From Thermoplasmatota archaeon (lineage in GTDB: Archaea > Thermoplasmatota > Thermoplasmata > Thermoplasmatales > Thermoplasmataceae), in assembly GCA_023379355.1 (NCBI GenBank), contig JAMCUD010000042.1:25805-89804 (forward strand): DNA of 64,000 nt. The letters run 5' to 3'. The translations under genes were made by a program, and so were the position numbers. The notes under the pieces were generated by a model. It made no database searches. It saw nothing but the letters and a program-made list of their open reading frames with translations, and was not told the DNA's origin. Shown here one piece after another: positions 9,002 through 18,287 of the stretch; positions within the stretch are counted from its first letter, which is position 1, and the number at the start of each line of letters is the position of its first letter.

Positions 9002-9229
9002 ATGGTTAAAAAAGTTACCATTAGTTCAAAGGGCCAGATTACGCTTCCTGAAGATTTAAGGGATAAATACCACATGAGCTATGGAGAAAGCGTTATTGTG
9101 GCAGACTCCGGGGAAGGCATCATTATCAGACATGGGAATGGGACTTTGAGAGGGATGTTAAAAGGTAATCTAGATACCGAAGGATTCGAGAAAGACATTG
9201 AAGGCTTAAGAAAAGAGTGGAAGTTGTGA
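9002..9229 (+). CDS. vapB: VapB-type antitoxin, AbrB/SpoVT family
   Basis: This small protein of 75 residues has the swapped-hairpin AbrB pattern: VTISSKGQITLPEDLRDKY, then a G-E-S-V-I-V strand and an acidic/basic C-terminal helix. Members bind DNA as dimers and neutralise PIN toxins with the C-terminal tail. ATG 9002 matches the family start (M-V-K-K-V-T-I); an in-frame ATG at 8975 would add nine atypical residues. The stop codon overlaps the GTG start of the toxin gene (GTGA), the usual arrangement for coupled translation and autoregulation. Because the toxin gene is frameshifted, the antitoxin may now be an orphan. Confidence 0.88.
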   Translation: MVKKVTISSKGQITLPEDLRDKYHMSYGESVIVADSGEGIIIRHGNGTLRGMLKGNLDTEGFEKDIEGLRKEWKL

Positions 9230-9626
9230 TAAACTTCATAACAGATACGGTTGGGTTAGCTAGATATCTAGGGGATAATGTGCCAAGGCCTGCATCTGAT
9301 GTATTTTCTCTAGCCGAAAGGGGAGAGGCTTCGACCCTGGTACCACAGATTGTGATGGGGGAATTCATTTATATTGCAATGAAGGGGAGGCTAAGGCTGT
9401 CCGATCCGAAAGGTGCTGTCAAGCAAGTCGTGGATGAACTAAGCGGGACCTCTTTTATATCCCAATCCAATTTTCCGGAGATGGATGGGATACTTTTCTG
9501 TCCCTCGATATTCCAGAACTACATGACAGGTTAATAGCAGTAGAATCACTGGCTAGAAGTTTAACACTTATTTCCAACGATCCTGTTTTTCTAAAAGTAC
9601 CCGGTTTCGAATTAATTTGGGAGTAA
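9226..9626 (+). pseudogene. vapC: VapC-type PIN toxin, single-base frameshift
   Basis: The frame starting at GTG 9226 gives the PIN start (V-I-N-F-I-T-D-T, with the first catalytic aspartate) and the conserved E in MGEFIYIAMKG, but it stops at 9534 after an atypical tail. The expected ending is in the next frame: WDTFLSLDIPELHDRLIAVE, then LTLISNDPVF and an I-W-E end at 9626, carrying the late acidic residues of the PIN site. The two parts join if one base is missing near 9473 (between G-A and T-G-G of the M-[ED]-W region). No canonical slippery heptamer is visible. The toxin is therefore either inactive in this strain or hit by a sequencing error. It is coupled to vapB by a GTGA overlap. Confidence 0.8.
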
Positions 9627-9650
9627 GATTCAACTAATTCAATATAAATA

Positions 9651-9735
9651 TGCGGAGGGCCGGATTCGAACCGGCGAACCCCTACGGGAATGAACCCTGA
9701 ATCCATCGCCTTTAACCTAGCTCGACAACCTCCGC
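9651..9735 (-). tRNA. tRNA-Leu(CAG)
   Basis: The 85-nt gene folds with acceptor GCGGAGG/CCTCCGC and discriminator A. The anticodon stem is ATGGA/TTCAT around a loop TTCAGGG, giving anticodon CAG. A long variable arm (class II) and a T arm with GTTCGAATC are present. No intron is seen and CCA is not encoded. Its 3' end faces the island at 1-9650, the geometry expected when an integrative element uses a tRNA 3' end as its attachment site. Confidence 0.95.
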
Positions 9736-9989
9736 AGAGCTAACCTACATAATTCCAGAGTATATTAAAAAATTCCATTTTATTGAGGGGTCAAAAAAGC
9801 AAATACGCTTCACACATCAATGTTACAGGGAATATTTACCGATTATAGGGATCTGCATCACCTGCTTTCTTATTTCAAATGAACCTCTAGAAACTTATGA
9901 GATGAAATTGACTGATCATTTAAGTGCTCTTTCACTTTTAGTGTGTAATTAAGTCCTTTCGGCTTCTAATCAAGATAAGGTACTGAAAC

Positions 9990-11291
9990 TCACTCCTTAT
10001 GAATTAGTATCTCCGTTGCAGCCCTGTATTCTCTTTCAATTGTCCTGGAAAGAATAGCATAGGATATCCCAGCAATAATGCAGATCGCAGCAACAATGTA
10101 CCAGCCCCTGACAAATTCAGCACCCAGAAATGAGAAGACTACAAGGGCAAAGAATACAGAAATTGATGATCCTGACCTTGAAGCCGCAAAGTAGTAGCCC
10201 TGATATCTACCTCTGTTGTGCCTTCCTGAGAACATTGTTAAAACGACCTGAGTCGGTACTGCTATCATAATTTCACCAAATGTTGTAAGCGTTATGGCAA
10301 TTTCAAGGACAGAGAATGATTTGGCATATGAGACAACCAGGTATCCTATTGCCATCATTAGGCTCCCAAATGCAACACTGTATAGCTTCCGGTTTCTCTC
10401 AATCCCTATTCTTCTGGATACTGCTGACTGAAATACTGTTATCAGCGCCCCATTGGTTCCCAGAAGAATACCAATATCGAGGCTTGAAATGTTAAGGAAC
10501 TTCGATTCAAATGTCGATAAGGGAATAGCCTGGTATGCAATGGCAAACCATGAGATAAAGATCAAAACAATGAGCATCATTACTCCTGGCTTCAGCGTAT
10601 CTTTCTTTCCTTGGACTGATTCAGTCCCGGACATCCTTGCAGCAAACTTTGGATTCGCCTTTATTCCCTGTAATATCACGACCATGCTGGCCAGGGATAG
10701 GATAAATCCAAGGACAAAAAGCGATTTATACCCTGAGTATGTAACAATGATTCCGCCAATTATGGGGCCCAGGGTATACCCAAAATTTCCTCCGACATAC
10801 AGCAGTGACATGCCTTCCGCCATCTCAGAGACATCACGATCTGAAACGTGGGAGGAAATGGCCATCAGGAAGAGCCCGATGAATAGGCTGAGCAGTGGAA
10901 ATTCGACAAGGTAGTATCCAGATTGAACATTGAATTCTACCGAAAGCATAAGGGTCAGGTAAAGAATGATCGATCCTGTGAGCCCTGCTGATGTTACTGT
11001 TTTTGTGCCAAGAATGTCAGAAAGGCGGCCACCAATTGTCTGAAGCGCAATATCCACCGCACCGGTAATCAGATAAATGGCCCCTACAAAAAGGAGAGAG
11101 GAATCCTTAGCCTGAAGCAGGAAAAGCGACGTGAAAAGATAAGCTGCACTGTAACCGGTAAACACAAGAGTCAGAGTGGTAAGAATGACAAGATTCTCAG
11201 CCCTGAAGAGTTTGCGGTCGGATATGGGTGAGTATATTGTGTCCGAATATAAATTGTGCAATTCTTCGTCATTTAAAGCACAGATGCGCAT
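9990..11291 (-). CDS. MFS transporter (drug/sugar-efflux-like)
   Basis: A protein of 433 residues with about twelve hydrophobic segments. The MFS signature loop between TM2 and TM3 is visible as G-G-R-L-S-D-I-L-G-T-K. The second half carries a weaker repeat of the same pattern. Proton-coupled export or uptake of a small molecule across the cytoplasmic membrane is the family role; the substrate cannot be read from the sequence. It lies 37 bp downstream of another MFS gene on the same strand, so the two are probably co-transcribed. The first hydrophilic 20 residues precede TM1. Confidence 0.8.
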   Translation of the reverse strand: MRICALNDEELHNLYSDTIYSPISDRKLFRAENLVILTTLTLVFTGYSAAYLFTSLFLLQAKDSSLLFVGAIYLITGAVDIALQTIGGRLSDILGTKTVTSAGLTGSIILYLTLMLSVEFNVQSGYYLVEFPLLSLFIGLFLMAISSHVSDRDVSEMAEGMSLLYVGGNFGYTLGPIIGGIIVTYSGYKSLFVLGFILSLASMVVILQGIKANPKFAARMSGTESVQGKKDTLKPGVMMLIVLIFISWFAIAYQAIPLSTFESKFLNISSLDIGILLGTNGALITVFQSAVSRRIGIERNRKLYSVAFGSLMMAIGYLVVSYAKSFSVLEIAITLTTFGEIMIAVPTQVVLTMFSGRHNRGRYQGYYFAASRSGSSISVFFALVVFSFLGAEFVRGWYIVAAICIIAGISYAILSRTIEREYRAATEILIHKE

Positions 11292-11328
11292 TGGAGATGC
11301 GAGATACAGTGGTAATCATTCTGTCAAT

Positions 11329-12672
11329 TCATCTGTTAAATTTTCCTCTCCTGTATCTGGAGACTGAAATCTCATCCAGTGTCAGGCCTTTCGTTTCAGG
11401 TACTGCTCCCAGAGTGAACAGCAGGGCGGAGACCATGAAGACGATCAGGAAAATGAAAAACCCCCTTTCTCCTATATACTCTACCAGAAAAGGAAATTCG
11501 AAAGCACTAAGAAAGGAAACGAATCTTGTGACTGAGGTTGCAGCCCCCATTGAGGTGGACCTCAATCTTGTTGGAAACAGTTCAACGGCATAGAGTTTCA
11601 ATGTGTTTGCCGGCCCCATATTCTCCATTCCATACCATAGGGCCAGGCCCGAAAAGGAAAGAATTATTGCTACCGCACCCATTGAGAATGATGTCAGGAC
11701 AAGTAATCCGAGGCCAATCCCCATGAAGCCGAATCCAAAGGCCTGTGTAACCTTTCTCCCAAATCTGTCGTTCCATTTTGTCGAAGCAATGGCGAACATG
11801 AATCCAACAGTGTAAAAGAGAGATGTCAGGAGAAAGGAATTCGCGCCTCTGAATCCAAGTGAACCGATAATTATTGGTCCGTAGAGACCAAATCCGTAGG
11901 ACCCGACATCAAGAAGAATCCACGGTATCCACACAATTGCAGTTCTCTTGCCGAGATCTCCCCTGAATAAAACACCCATCCCTGTAGGTTTATTCTGTTT
12001 CCTTCTGAAAGTACCATCTGCATTCCCTGAATCACTTCGCTTAATGTTGTCTGCATTCAGCCACCTGTTTGATTCAGGCAGGCGTAATTTCAGCACTAAC
12101 AGTATCATTGCAGGAAGCGCTACAACCCCAAACGATATCCTCCAAGCAACCGTCCCAAGGAATGTTAATGACAGAAATCCGATCATGAATGCCAAACTGG
12201 CCCCCAGGCTCCAGAATGCCCAGATAAATCCGCTCATTCTCCCCCTATCCATTTCATTGGACATCTCCATGGAGTATACTGGGCCAATGGCATAATCCGC
12301 CCCTATGCTGACACCCAGAATAGCCCTCAGTATTATCACTTCAGCTACATTCTGGGAGAATGCGATGAATATGGGAATTAATACGAACGGTGACAGATAT
12401 GCCAGGAAAAGATGCCTCCTTCCAAATCTGTCAGAATAGTGCCCGAACACCCAGGATCCTATTCCAGCTCCAAGAAGAGCGGATCCACTGGCAAGTCCGA
12501 TTCCCAGACTACTGTAGGGGAAAATGTGGTAGGTTGCAAGAATATATGTGAATACCGCAATAACGGTAATGTTGTACCCATCAAGAAAATAGCCAAGACC
12601 TGTGATTATGGCATGGTGTCTCCTGAATGCGGTGTCTGATTCCATTGAAGGATTCTGCACGGGGTTCAACAC
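11329..12672 (-). CDS. MFS transporter, sugar/metabolite porter type
   Basis: A protein of 447 residues with twelve predicted membrane segments and the classical sugar-porter signatures: GHYSDRFGRR after TM2, P-E-S-N-R-W-L after TM6, K-W-N-D-R-F-G-R-K in the second half and P-E-T-K-G-L-T-L-D-E at the C-terminal end. Such carriers import sugars or carboxylates with protons. It is the first gene of a probable two-gene MFS transcript with the carrier just downstream. The start ATG at 12672 follows an AT-rich stretch. The substrate is not determinable. Confidence 0.85.
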   Translation of the reverse strand: MLNPVQNPSMESDTAFRRHHAIITGLGYFLDGYNITVIAVFTYILATYHIFPYSSLGIGLASGSALLGAGIGSWVFGHYSDRFGRRHLFLAYLSPFVLIPIFIAFSQNVAEVIILRAILGVSIGADYAIGPVYSMEMSNEMDRGRMSGFIWAFWSLGASLAFMIGFLSLTFLGTVAWRISFGVVALPAMILLVLKLRLPESNRWLNADNIKRSDSGNADGTFRRKQNKPTGMGVLFRGDLGKRTAIVWIPWILLDVGSYGFGLYGPIIIGSLGFRGANSFLLTSLFYTVGFMFAIASTKWNDRFGRKVTQAFGFGFMGIGLGLLVLTSFSMGAVAIILSFSGLALWYGMENMGPANTLKLYAVELFPTRLRSTSMGAATSVTRFVSFLSAFEFPFLVEYIGERGFFIFLIVFMVSALLFTLGAVPETKGLTLDEISVSRYRRGKFNR

Positions 12673-12791
12673 TGCAGATAATATTAAAGATTATTTACGC
12701 ATGAAGGACTTCTCTCTTTGAAATAGAATTAATCTTTCCTCAAAGCGAAAGTAATTACGAGAACTGTCGTAAAATGCATACTCAATGGATT

Positions 12792-13745
12792 CTATTTTAA
12801 CTCTACACGCTGATCACGGGAGTTTTCTCTCCTCAACTTTACTGTGGAATCATGTGCAATTTTCAACAAATGAGGGTATCTGCCTTCGTTCAATGATTTC
12901 ACAAACTTTGCTGATTGTTCAAGTCCCGTCATATGCCCGGGGCTGACTATTGTGTTTTTATTGACCATACACCCGATCCTCTCCTCCCCTGAATATACCC
13001 AATTGTCACGAACATTTCCGAACATCAATGATTTTGCGACACCTATGGTCTGAACTCCAAGAAGAACTCCTGTTAGTGAGGCAAGCCCAACTCTTCTCGG
13101 GTGAAGATACCCATTCCCGTCAACAAGAAGTGTTCCCCTGAATCCACGGCATAACTCCTCTATGAAACGATATTCTCTAAAGGCTAGATATCCGGGGATA
13201 TAAGGAAATCTCACAGGCAATATGCAGTTCCTGACCTCAATGCTCGTACCATCCGAGTAAACAAATGAACCGTATCCGTAATAGTCGTCATAGGATACAT
13301 CAACTGCGCCAACGTTTTCCTGGAAATCATGATCCCCAAGATCCACAAGATCACCTATTCTGTATTGTTCCTGACGCATGGCATTCAGTGGGAAATCCGT
13401 TTTAAAGTCGTTGAAACACAGACTCTCAAAGTTCTGCACCTTTCCATCCTTTATGGAGATTCCATCGGCATTCAGTCTCCTGATTTTCTCGTTAACACCC
13501 AGAATATGGGTAAATTTCCATACACTGGAATCGGATTTTACCACCCGGTAGCACGGCGTATTTTCAGGGTCAGGATTTATGGAGAGCATGAATCCGCAAG
13601 CTCTTGCGGCAACAATATCGCCCAGTGCTCTGGCGAGTGCCCCGTAGGTTGAGACCCTGCCCCGTTCAATCTGCCTGACGAGCCCATAGAAATAGGAATA
13701 AAGGTCAAACCTGTACAGGTCTATTCCGGAATCTGCCTTAACCAT
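12792..13745 (-). CDS. Fused O6-alkylguanine-DNA alkyltransferase / endonuclease V
   Basis: A DNA-repair fusion of 317 residues. Residues 15-100 match the alkyltransferase C-terminal domain, with G-R-V-S-T-Y-G-A-L-A and the acceptor cysteine C65 in P-C-Y-R-V-V (the usual box is P-C-H-R-V). Residues 123-245 match endonuclease V: V-D-V-S-Y with D149, YIPGYLAFRE with E191, L-L-V-D-G-N-G with D209, H-P-R-R-V-G and T-I-G-V-A-K. The usual A-S-H-[LF]-G box reads A-S-L-T-G, so one conserved histidine is missing. A fusion of these two activities has been characterised from Ferroplasma acidarmanus. It repairs alkylated guanine and cuts beside deaminated bases. It is a single gene facing the MMPL gene. 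Confidence 0.88.
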   Translation of the reverse strand: MVKADSGIDLYRFDLYSYFYGLVRQIERGRVSTYGALARALGDIVAARACGFMLSINPDPENTPCYRVVKSDSSVWKFTHILGVNEKIRRLNADGISIKDGKVQNFESLCFNDFKTDFPLNAMRQEQYRIGDLVDLGDHDFQENVGAVDVSYDDYYGYGSFVYSDGTSIEVRNCILPVRFPYIPGYLAFREYRFIEELCRGFRGTLLVDGNGYLHPRRVGLASLTGVLLGVQTIGVAKSLMFGNVRDNWVYSGEERIGCMVNKNTIVSPGHMTGLEQSAKFVKSLNEGRYPHLLKIAHDSTVKLRRENSRDQRVELK

Positions 13746-13867
13746 TGATATTAAGACAGCGGCCTAATATAATAAAACCTTTTCCGGCACACCTCTTCGA
13801 ATTAAAGTAGTATTATTATTCGAAATCTATACATAAGATTTCTAAGGGAAGTTACATTTACCCTCTG

Positions 13868-16800
13868 GTGTTAGAGAGCTCCTTTCAGAGACTTGGTGGT
13901 CTGTCATCAAAGCACAGCGGGAAAGTACTGATCATATGGATCATCATTGTGGTGGTTATGCTGCCTTTCGCATCCACCCTTTTTTCCCAGACTTCATACA
14001 ATCTCGCCAGTGATATTGTTCCATCATCGTCCATGTCAAGCCATGCTGCATCCCTGATGTCAGATTACTTCGGGCAGGGGAATTCTTCATCAAGCAACGG
14101 GGAAAATTCATCATCACTGATTATGGTAAACACAAACCTGAACATATACTCGCAACCTGCCATTCTCTCTATGATAAACGCCCAGGCTGGCACGGCATCA
14201 TATCTTAAAAGCTTAGGGGGGAACGCATCATTCATAAGCTTCATATCCACTGAGAACAGCAGCCTTTTGGCCCTTGCTGGGGTTGCGGGCAACCTCATAA
14301 AGCTGGCATATCCACTCATTCAGGACCTGTATTACGGAACACTTGCCGTAAATGGAACTGGCCAGGAGTACGCCAGTTCAGTTTTCGGCCTTCCAGAGCA
14401 ATATATATTTGAGGGTCACAATCTGGACGCATACCAGCAAACAATGCATTCTGCTGAGTCCATTCAGTCAATCAGCCTTCCAATACCTGCCTCATTCCAG
14501 CCCATAATGGGCAACACAAGCTTTCCAGCCGTTTCCTACTTCAAAAACTTCGCATCATATTATAATAACTCGAACAATGAACCGGACCTGGCAATCGAAC
14601 AGGCGCTTTCAAACAGTTCACTTTTGCAGGGTCATAACGCTTATGAAGTCCTGAACCAGTCTTTTTCATTATCGGGGATTACCCTAAGTCAATATGAATC
14701 ACAGAGCAGTGTTTACAATGCTTCATATATTGATACAATAAAGGGTGCCAGCAGTATACTTCTCTCCCCGGTGATCAATTCCAACAGTACTGTCAAAAGT
14801 GATGTACTATCCATCCTGCACATCAAACCGGTGAACATGATAAATACAACAGTCAATGCCACACTGGTCTCCCGGTTAAGCCCGGTAAGTGATGTTTCAG
14901 ATAGTGTGGTATCGGGGGCAATATTCTATGATTACAATGGAAGTCCCTTGCAGAGGATACAGCAATCAAATCTCCCAAGGTTTGTAGGCCTGGTAAACAG
15001 CAGCAAAGACGTCAACTCCACCGTTTTCGGAGTCCTTTCACAGGATAACTTCTCCCAGTACCCTGTAGTTCCTTCCCAGTATCTTCTTCATGAACTTGTT
15101 GGATATGATAACTCCACGCAGATTACAGAGATTCAGACAGAAGTGAACCTTTCAGTCAAGAATGTTCAGGCCATTGAAAGCATCTACCAGAACTCCTCTT
15201 CAGGCATTCATGGAGTCAGTTCCTATGCAGCAGGCACATCAGCACTGACCTCCCAGCTTGGATCAGAGACTACATCCGGTCTTGTTGAGGCCCTTGGAAT
15301 AGGAATAGTGATTTCAATTTTCATAGTGGGAATATATTTCAGGTCATTCTATGCTGCTTTCCTTCCATTCCTTATGTTTCTTGTCTCAGCATTGACTTCA
15401 ATCTCAATCGATGGGATACTTTACAAATACATCATACGGTCATCAGTATCATTCATAACCCCCACCCTCCTTCTTATCCTCCTTCTTGGCCTGACCAGTG
15501 ATTATGTGGTATACATAATGTCAAGATACAGAAGGGAGTACAGGAAGGGAAATCCGGATGCCGGATCGGAGAGTGCAAAGTGGGCGGGTCATGCAGTATT
15601 TACATCTGGAATCACCGTTAGCCTTTCATATGTCGCCCTCTGGCTCTCCGGGGTCCCGCTCTTTTCAGATGCCGGAATTTCAAATGCAATAGGGGTTCTG
15701 GTAGCTGTTCTTGTGGCAAACACTCTTCTGATTGCAATTCTAACAAGAAGCGGGAAGAGGATCTTCGGGCATTCTGGACAGACTCCCGAGAGCAAGTATT
15801 TCAATAAGGTATCAACCCTGGTGGCCAGGAACAGGATCAAGATCTTCGGGATATTTGTTGCCGCAACCCTGGTTGGGGGGTTCGTGTATTTCATAACCCC
15901 TACAAATATGGATCTCTATTCCCTGGTTCCTGCCAGTACCGGCATACAGGCTCTTGAAGTCGTAAACTCCTCCTTCCACGGTGATTTTTTCGACAGAGGC
16001 TACGTGATACTGAACTTCAGCCAGCCAGTGATCAGCAATGGATCCTACAATACCCATGATATGAATGTGATTTCCTCCGTAGAGGAGAGCCTTATAAACA
16101 CTACGGGAATTTCTGAGGTATTTGGCCCTACTTTTCCATACGGTTCATACGTATCAGCCAATCTATCCGGTGTAAATGCCAGCTTTGCTTCCAGTTACCG
16201 TACCCAGATGGACACCTTTATCGGATCTGATTCTCACTACGCAGTGGTTGACTTCCAGCTTTCGAATGTTGCATGGGGTTCAATATCTTCCAAGGTAGTT
16301 AGCGGCTTAAATGATCTGGTATCCAGAGGCACCGGAAGCCAGTCAGACTATTACATAGGAGGGTTGACCGAGGGCCTCAACAACGCATACACTTCCACAT
16401 CAACAAGCTTCACCGAACTGGTTCCTGTACTGAGCATAGCAATATTCGCAGTCCTGTTGATCCAGCTTGGATCGGTATTCACACCCATCAGACTCATAAT
16501 CATGGTTCTGGCATCTGTCATAATGTCCCTGTCAATAGCCTATATTGCTCTATTTTACATATTACATCTCTCAATTCTCATATTCCTCCCAATGTTTACT
16601 GTAATCACACTTCTGGCAGTGGGACTTGATTATGATATCTTCATGATAACACGTGTCAGGGAAGAGGTAATGAAAGGTAATACAGATTCTGAAGGAATTG
16701 CAAAGAGTATAAAGGAGAATGGAGGGGTCATAGTAACCCTTGGTTCCCTTCTATTTGCGACCTTTGGTGCTCTGGTTTTCAGCCAGCTTGCCATCATGCA

Positions 16801-16933
16801 GGAGATTGGGGCCGGGCTTGCTCTTGGCGTACTGATTGACACCTTCATAAGCTGGCCGTTCTTTGTGCCTTCGGTGATGTTGATCCTTAAGCGTTACAAC
16901 TGGTGGCCATCAAAAATAGGCAGGAAGCAATGA
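13868..16933 (+). CDS. MMPL/RND-superfamily membrane transporter
   Basis: A protein of 1021 residues with two copies of a domain made of one TM, a large extracytoplasmic region and five to six TMs. TM1 is at about 20-40, followed by a roughly 430-residue outer domain rich in N-x-[ST] sequons. The first TM bundle contains L-L-G-L-T-S-D-Y-V. The second half repeats this and ends with G-L-D-Y-D-I-F-M-I-T-R, the family signature holding the proton-relay D-Y pair. Archaeal members probably export lipids, polyketide-like or toxic hydrophobic compounds, or act with cell-envelope assembly. The start is GTG 13868, just before a hydrophilic leader. It is divergent from the OGT-EndoV gene, with a 120-bp intergenic space. 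Confidence 0.85.
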   Translation: MLESSFQRLGGLSSKHSGKVLIIWIIIVVVMLPFASTLFSQTSYNLASDIVPSSSMSSHAASLMSDYFGQGNSSSSNGENSSSLIMVNTNLNIYSQPAILSMINAQAGTASYLKSLGGNASFISFISTENSSLLALAGVAGNLIKLAYPLIQDLYYGTLAVNGTGQEYASSVFGLPEQYIFEGHNLDAYQQTMHSAESIQSISLPIPASFQPIMGNTSFPAVSYFKNFASYYNNSNNEPDLAIEQALSNSSLLQGHNAYEVLNQSFSLSGITLSQYESQSSVYNASYIDTIKGASSILLSPVINSNSTVKSDVLSILHIKPVNMINTTVNATLVSRLSPVSDVSDSVVSGAIFYDYNGSPLQRIQQSNLPRFVGLVNSSKDVNSTVFGVLSQDNFSQYPVVPSQYLLHELVGYDNSTQITEIQTEVNLSVKNVQAIESIYQNSSSGIHGVSSYAAGTSALTSQLGSETTSGLVEALGIGIVISIFIVGIYFRSFYAAFLPFLMFLVSALTSISIDGILYKYIIRSSVSFITPTLLLILLLGLTSDYVVYIMSRYRREYRKGNPDAGSESAKWAGHAVFTSGITVSLSYVALWLSGVPLFSDAGISNAIGVLVAVLVANTLLIAILTRSGKRIFGHSGQTPESKYFNKVSTLVARNRIKIFGIFVAATLVGGFVYFITPTNMDLYSLVPASTGIQALEVVNSSFHGDFFDRGYVILNFSQPVISNGSYNTHDMNVISSVEESLINTTGISEVFGPTFPYGSYVSANLSGVNASFASSYRTQMDTFIGSDSHYAVVDFQLSNVAWGSISSKVVSGLNDLVSRGTGSQSDYYIGGLTEGLNNAYTSTSTSFTELVPVLSIAIFAVLLIQLGSVFTPIRLIIMVLASVIMSLSIAYIALFYILHLSILIFLPMFTVITLLAVGLDYDIFMITRVREEVMKGNTDSEGIAKSIKENGGVIVTLGSLLFATFGALVFSQLAIMQEIGAGLALGVLIDTFISWPFFVPSVMLILKRYNWWPSKIGRKQ

Positions 16934-17035
16934 CGCCTGATCTATTTTCATATTTTATATTATTATAATAATGGGTTGTATATGTCCGAAACAAGAAAAG
17001 ACTATATATGGGGCTAAAATGTAGCATCGAAACCT

Positions 17036-17263
17036 ATGAAAACCTATCTGAATGTATCATTTTCCAGCGAAGGTGCAAAACCTAGCGAAGTCATAAATAG
17101 GTTGAGGTCACTTGGATTCAAGCCTATCATCGGCGAGCATGACATGATCTATGAATGGGGAGATAATGCCACAACCGACGACTCCATATGGTTTGCCGAC
17201 AAGATTCAGGCAACCCTGGAAGGATTTAAGGTCATTTTCCACATTGAGACGCTCAATGAATGA
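17036..17263 (+). CDS. Small conserved-looking protein of unknown function
   Basis: A protein of 75 residues, mixed alpha/beta, without cysteines, membrane segments or a recognised motif. The pattern beta (T-Y-L-N-V-S-F), helix (S-E-V-I-N-R-L-R-S-L-G-F), strand, helix, strand (F-K-V-I-F-H-I-E) suggests a ferredoxin-like single domain. A TATA-like element (C-T-A-T-A-T-A-T) lies about 30 bp upstream of the ATG, so it probably has its own near-leaderless transcript. It faces the RNase P subunit gene tail to tail. Confidence 0.6.
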   Translation: MKTYLNVSFSSEGAKPSEVINRLRSLGFKPIIGEHDMIYEWGDNATTDDSIWFADKIQATLEGFKVIFHIETLNE

Positions 17264-17299
17264 TCACCGGAAAGGATAATCAGGCTTTATCTGGCCTTG

Positions 17300-17590
17300 T
17301 CAATAGGGCATTCTGCGAATATTTCCGCAATGGTTACATGTCACCCGAACAAGGTTCCTCCGTATTCTTATGGTGGGCGAAGTATAGGGATTATGGCACA
17401 CCTTGCAATATGATCTTTTGATCTCCTTTGAAAGTGTTATGTTGACCCTTCTTGATAGAAGCTCCATCATCACTGCGCTGTTTTGTTTCATCTCAGCCAT
17501 GGAGTCCCTTGAAACCATTATCCTGTGAAGCTCCTCAATCCTCCTTGCCGTGATATCGGTTGGAGAAGACCCCTGCCTGCGGTTGACCAT
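17300..17590 (-). CDS. rnp4: RNase P protein component 4 (Rpp21/Rpr2 family)
   Basis: A protein of 96 residues. The N-terminal helix begins T-A-R-R-I-E-E-L-H-R-I, as in archaeal Rpp21, and the zinc ribbon follows as S-Y-C-x2-C and T-C-x2-C (C-K-V-C and C-N-H-C). Basic residues R-I-R-R-N-L surround the ribbon. With Rpp29 it supports the specificity domain of RNase P RNA in tRNA 5' maturation. The N-terminal end overlaps a non-coding extension of the divergent phosphatase frame, which supports the shorter start chosen for that gene. Confidence 0.88.
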   Translation of the reverse strand: MVNRRQGSSPTDITARRIEELHRIMVSRDSMAEMKQNSAVMMELLSRRVNITLSKEIKRSYCKVCHNPYTSPTIRIRRNLVRVTCNHCGNIRRMPY

Positions 17591-17615
17591 AAATATTATG
17601 TCGCAATGTCACCCT

Positions 17616-18287
17616 ATGATAAAACTTATTCTCATGGATGTAGACGGAACAATAACGGACTCCAGGAGAAGGCTATCAGCTGAGGTCATAGGGGCAATCA
17701 GGAATGCACAGGACAAGGGCATACTGGTAAGCCTGGTGAGCGGCAATGTGATTCAGGTCATGTATTCTCTTCGCGTATATCTGGGGTTAAATGCCCCTGT
17801 TTTCGGGGAAAACGGAGGCATAATGATGAATGATCTCGAGGTCGTCCCATTTTTCAGCAGTGAGAATCCCAGGGCATTCTTCAATGAGATAGTCAGGCTA
17901 AAGATGGCGGATGATCTCATAACCAACAGATGGAGAGAAACATCCATGGGGTATTTTCCTTTACCTGGTGCTGAAGCGATAATCAGGAATATGGCACCCA
18001 AATTCAATGTTGAGATAACCAACAGCGGCTTCTCATGGCATATACTGAACAGGGGCCAGAACAAGGGTTTTGCACTGAACTGGCTCATTGAGTTCTACAG
18101 GTTCACGGAAGACCAGGTCATGGTGATAGGCGACAATTTCAACGATCTCCCGATGTTCAGGAAGGGTTGCCTTAAGGCGGTTTCTGCCAACGCAGAACCA
18201 CAATTAAAAAAGGAGGCTGACCGGGTGAGCGATCTTTCCTATGGCGAAGGTACAGCAGACCTTATCAATAAGGTAATCTCAGATTAG
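17616..18287 (+). CDS. Phosphoglycolate phosphatase (archaeal HAD/Cof type)
   Basis: A protein of 223 residues from ATG 17616. HAD motif I is M-D-V-D-G-T-I-T-D near the N-terminus, motif II is L-V-S-G-N, the G-E-N-G-G loop is typical of the IIB cap subfamily, and motif III/IV is V-M-V-I-G-D-N-F-N-D-L-P-M-F. Length and cap type match the crystallised Thermoplasma phosphoglycolate phosphatase. The role is removal of 2-phosphoglycolate, for example from DNA-end repair. The longer frame from 17550 overlaps rnp4 and lacks family similarity. The 3' end overlaps the end of the convergent pyrC by 9 bp. Confidence 0.85.
   Translation: MIKLILMDVDGTITDSRRRLSAEVIGAIRNAQDKGILVSLVSGNVIQVMYSLRVYLGLNAPVFGENGGIMMNDLEVVPFFSSENPRAFFNEIVRLKMADDLITNRWRETSMGYFPLPGAEAIIRNMAPKFNVEITNSGFSWHILNRGQNKGFALNWLIEFYRFTEDQVMVIGDNFNDLPMFRKGCLKAVSANAEPQLKKEADRVSDLSYGEGTADLINKVISD

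Noticed and set aside
9226..9626. Programmed -1 frameshift in vapC
   Set aside because: No X-XXY-YYZ slippery heptamer or clear downstream pseudoknot near the frame change; a lost base is simpler.
1..9650. Second copy of the tRNA-Leu 3' end as attL
   Set aside because: No match to the T-arm/acceptor sequence was found by eye in this interval, so no attachment site is annotated.
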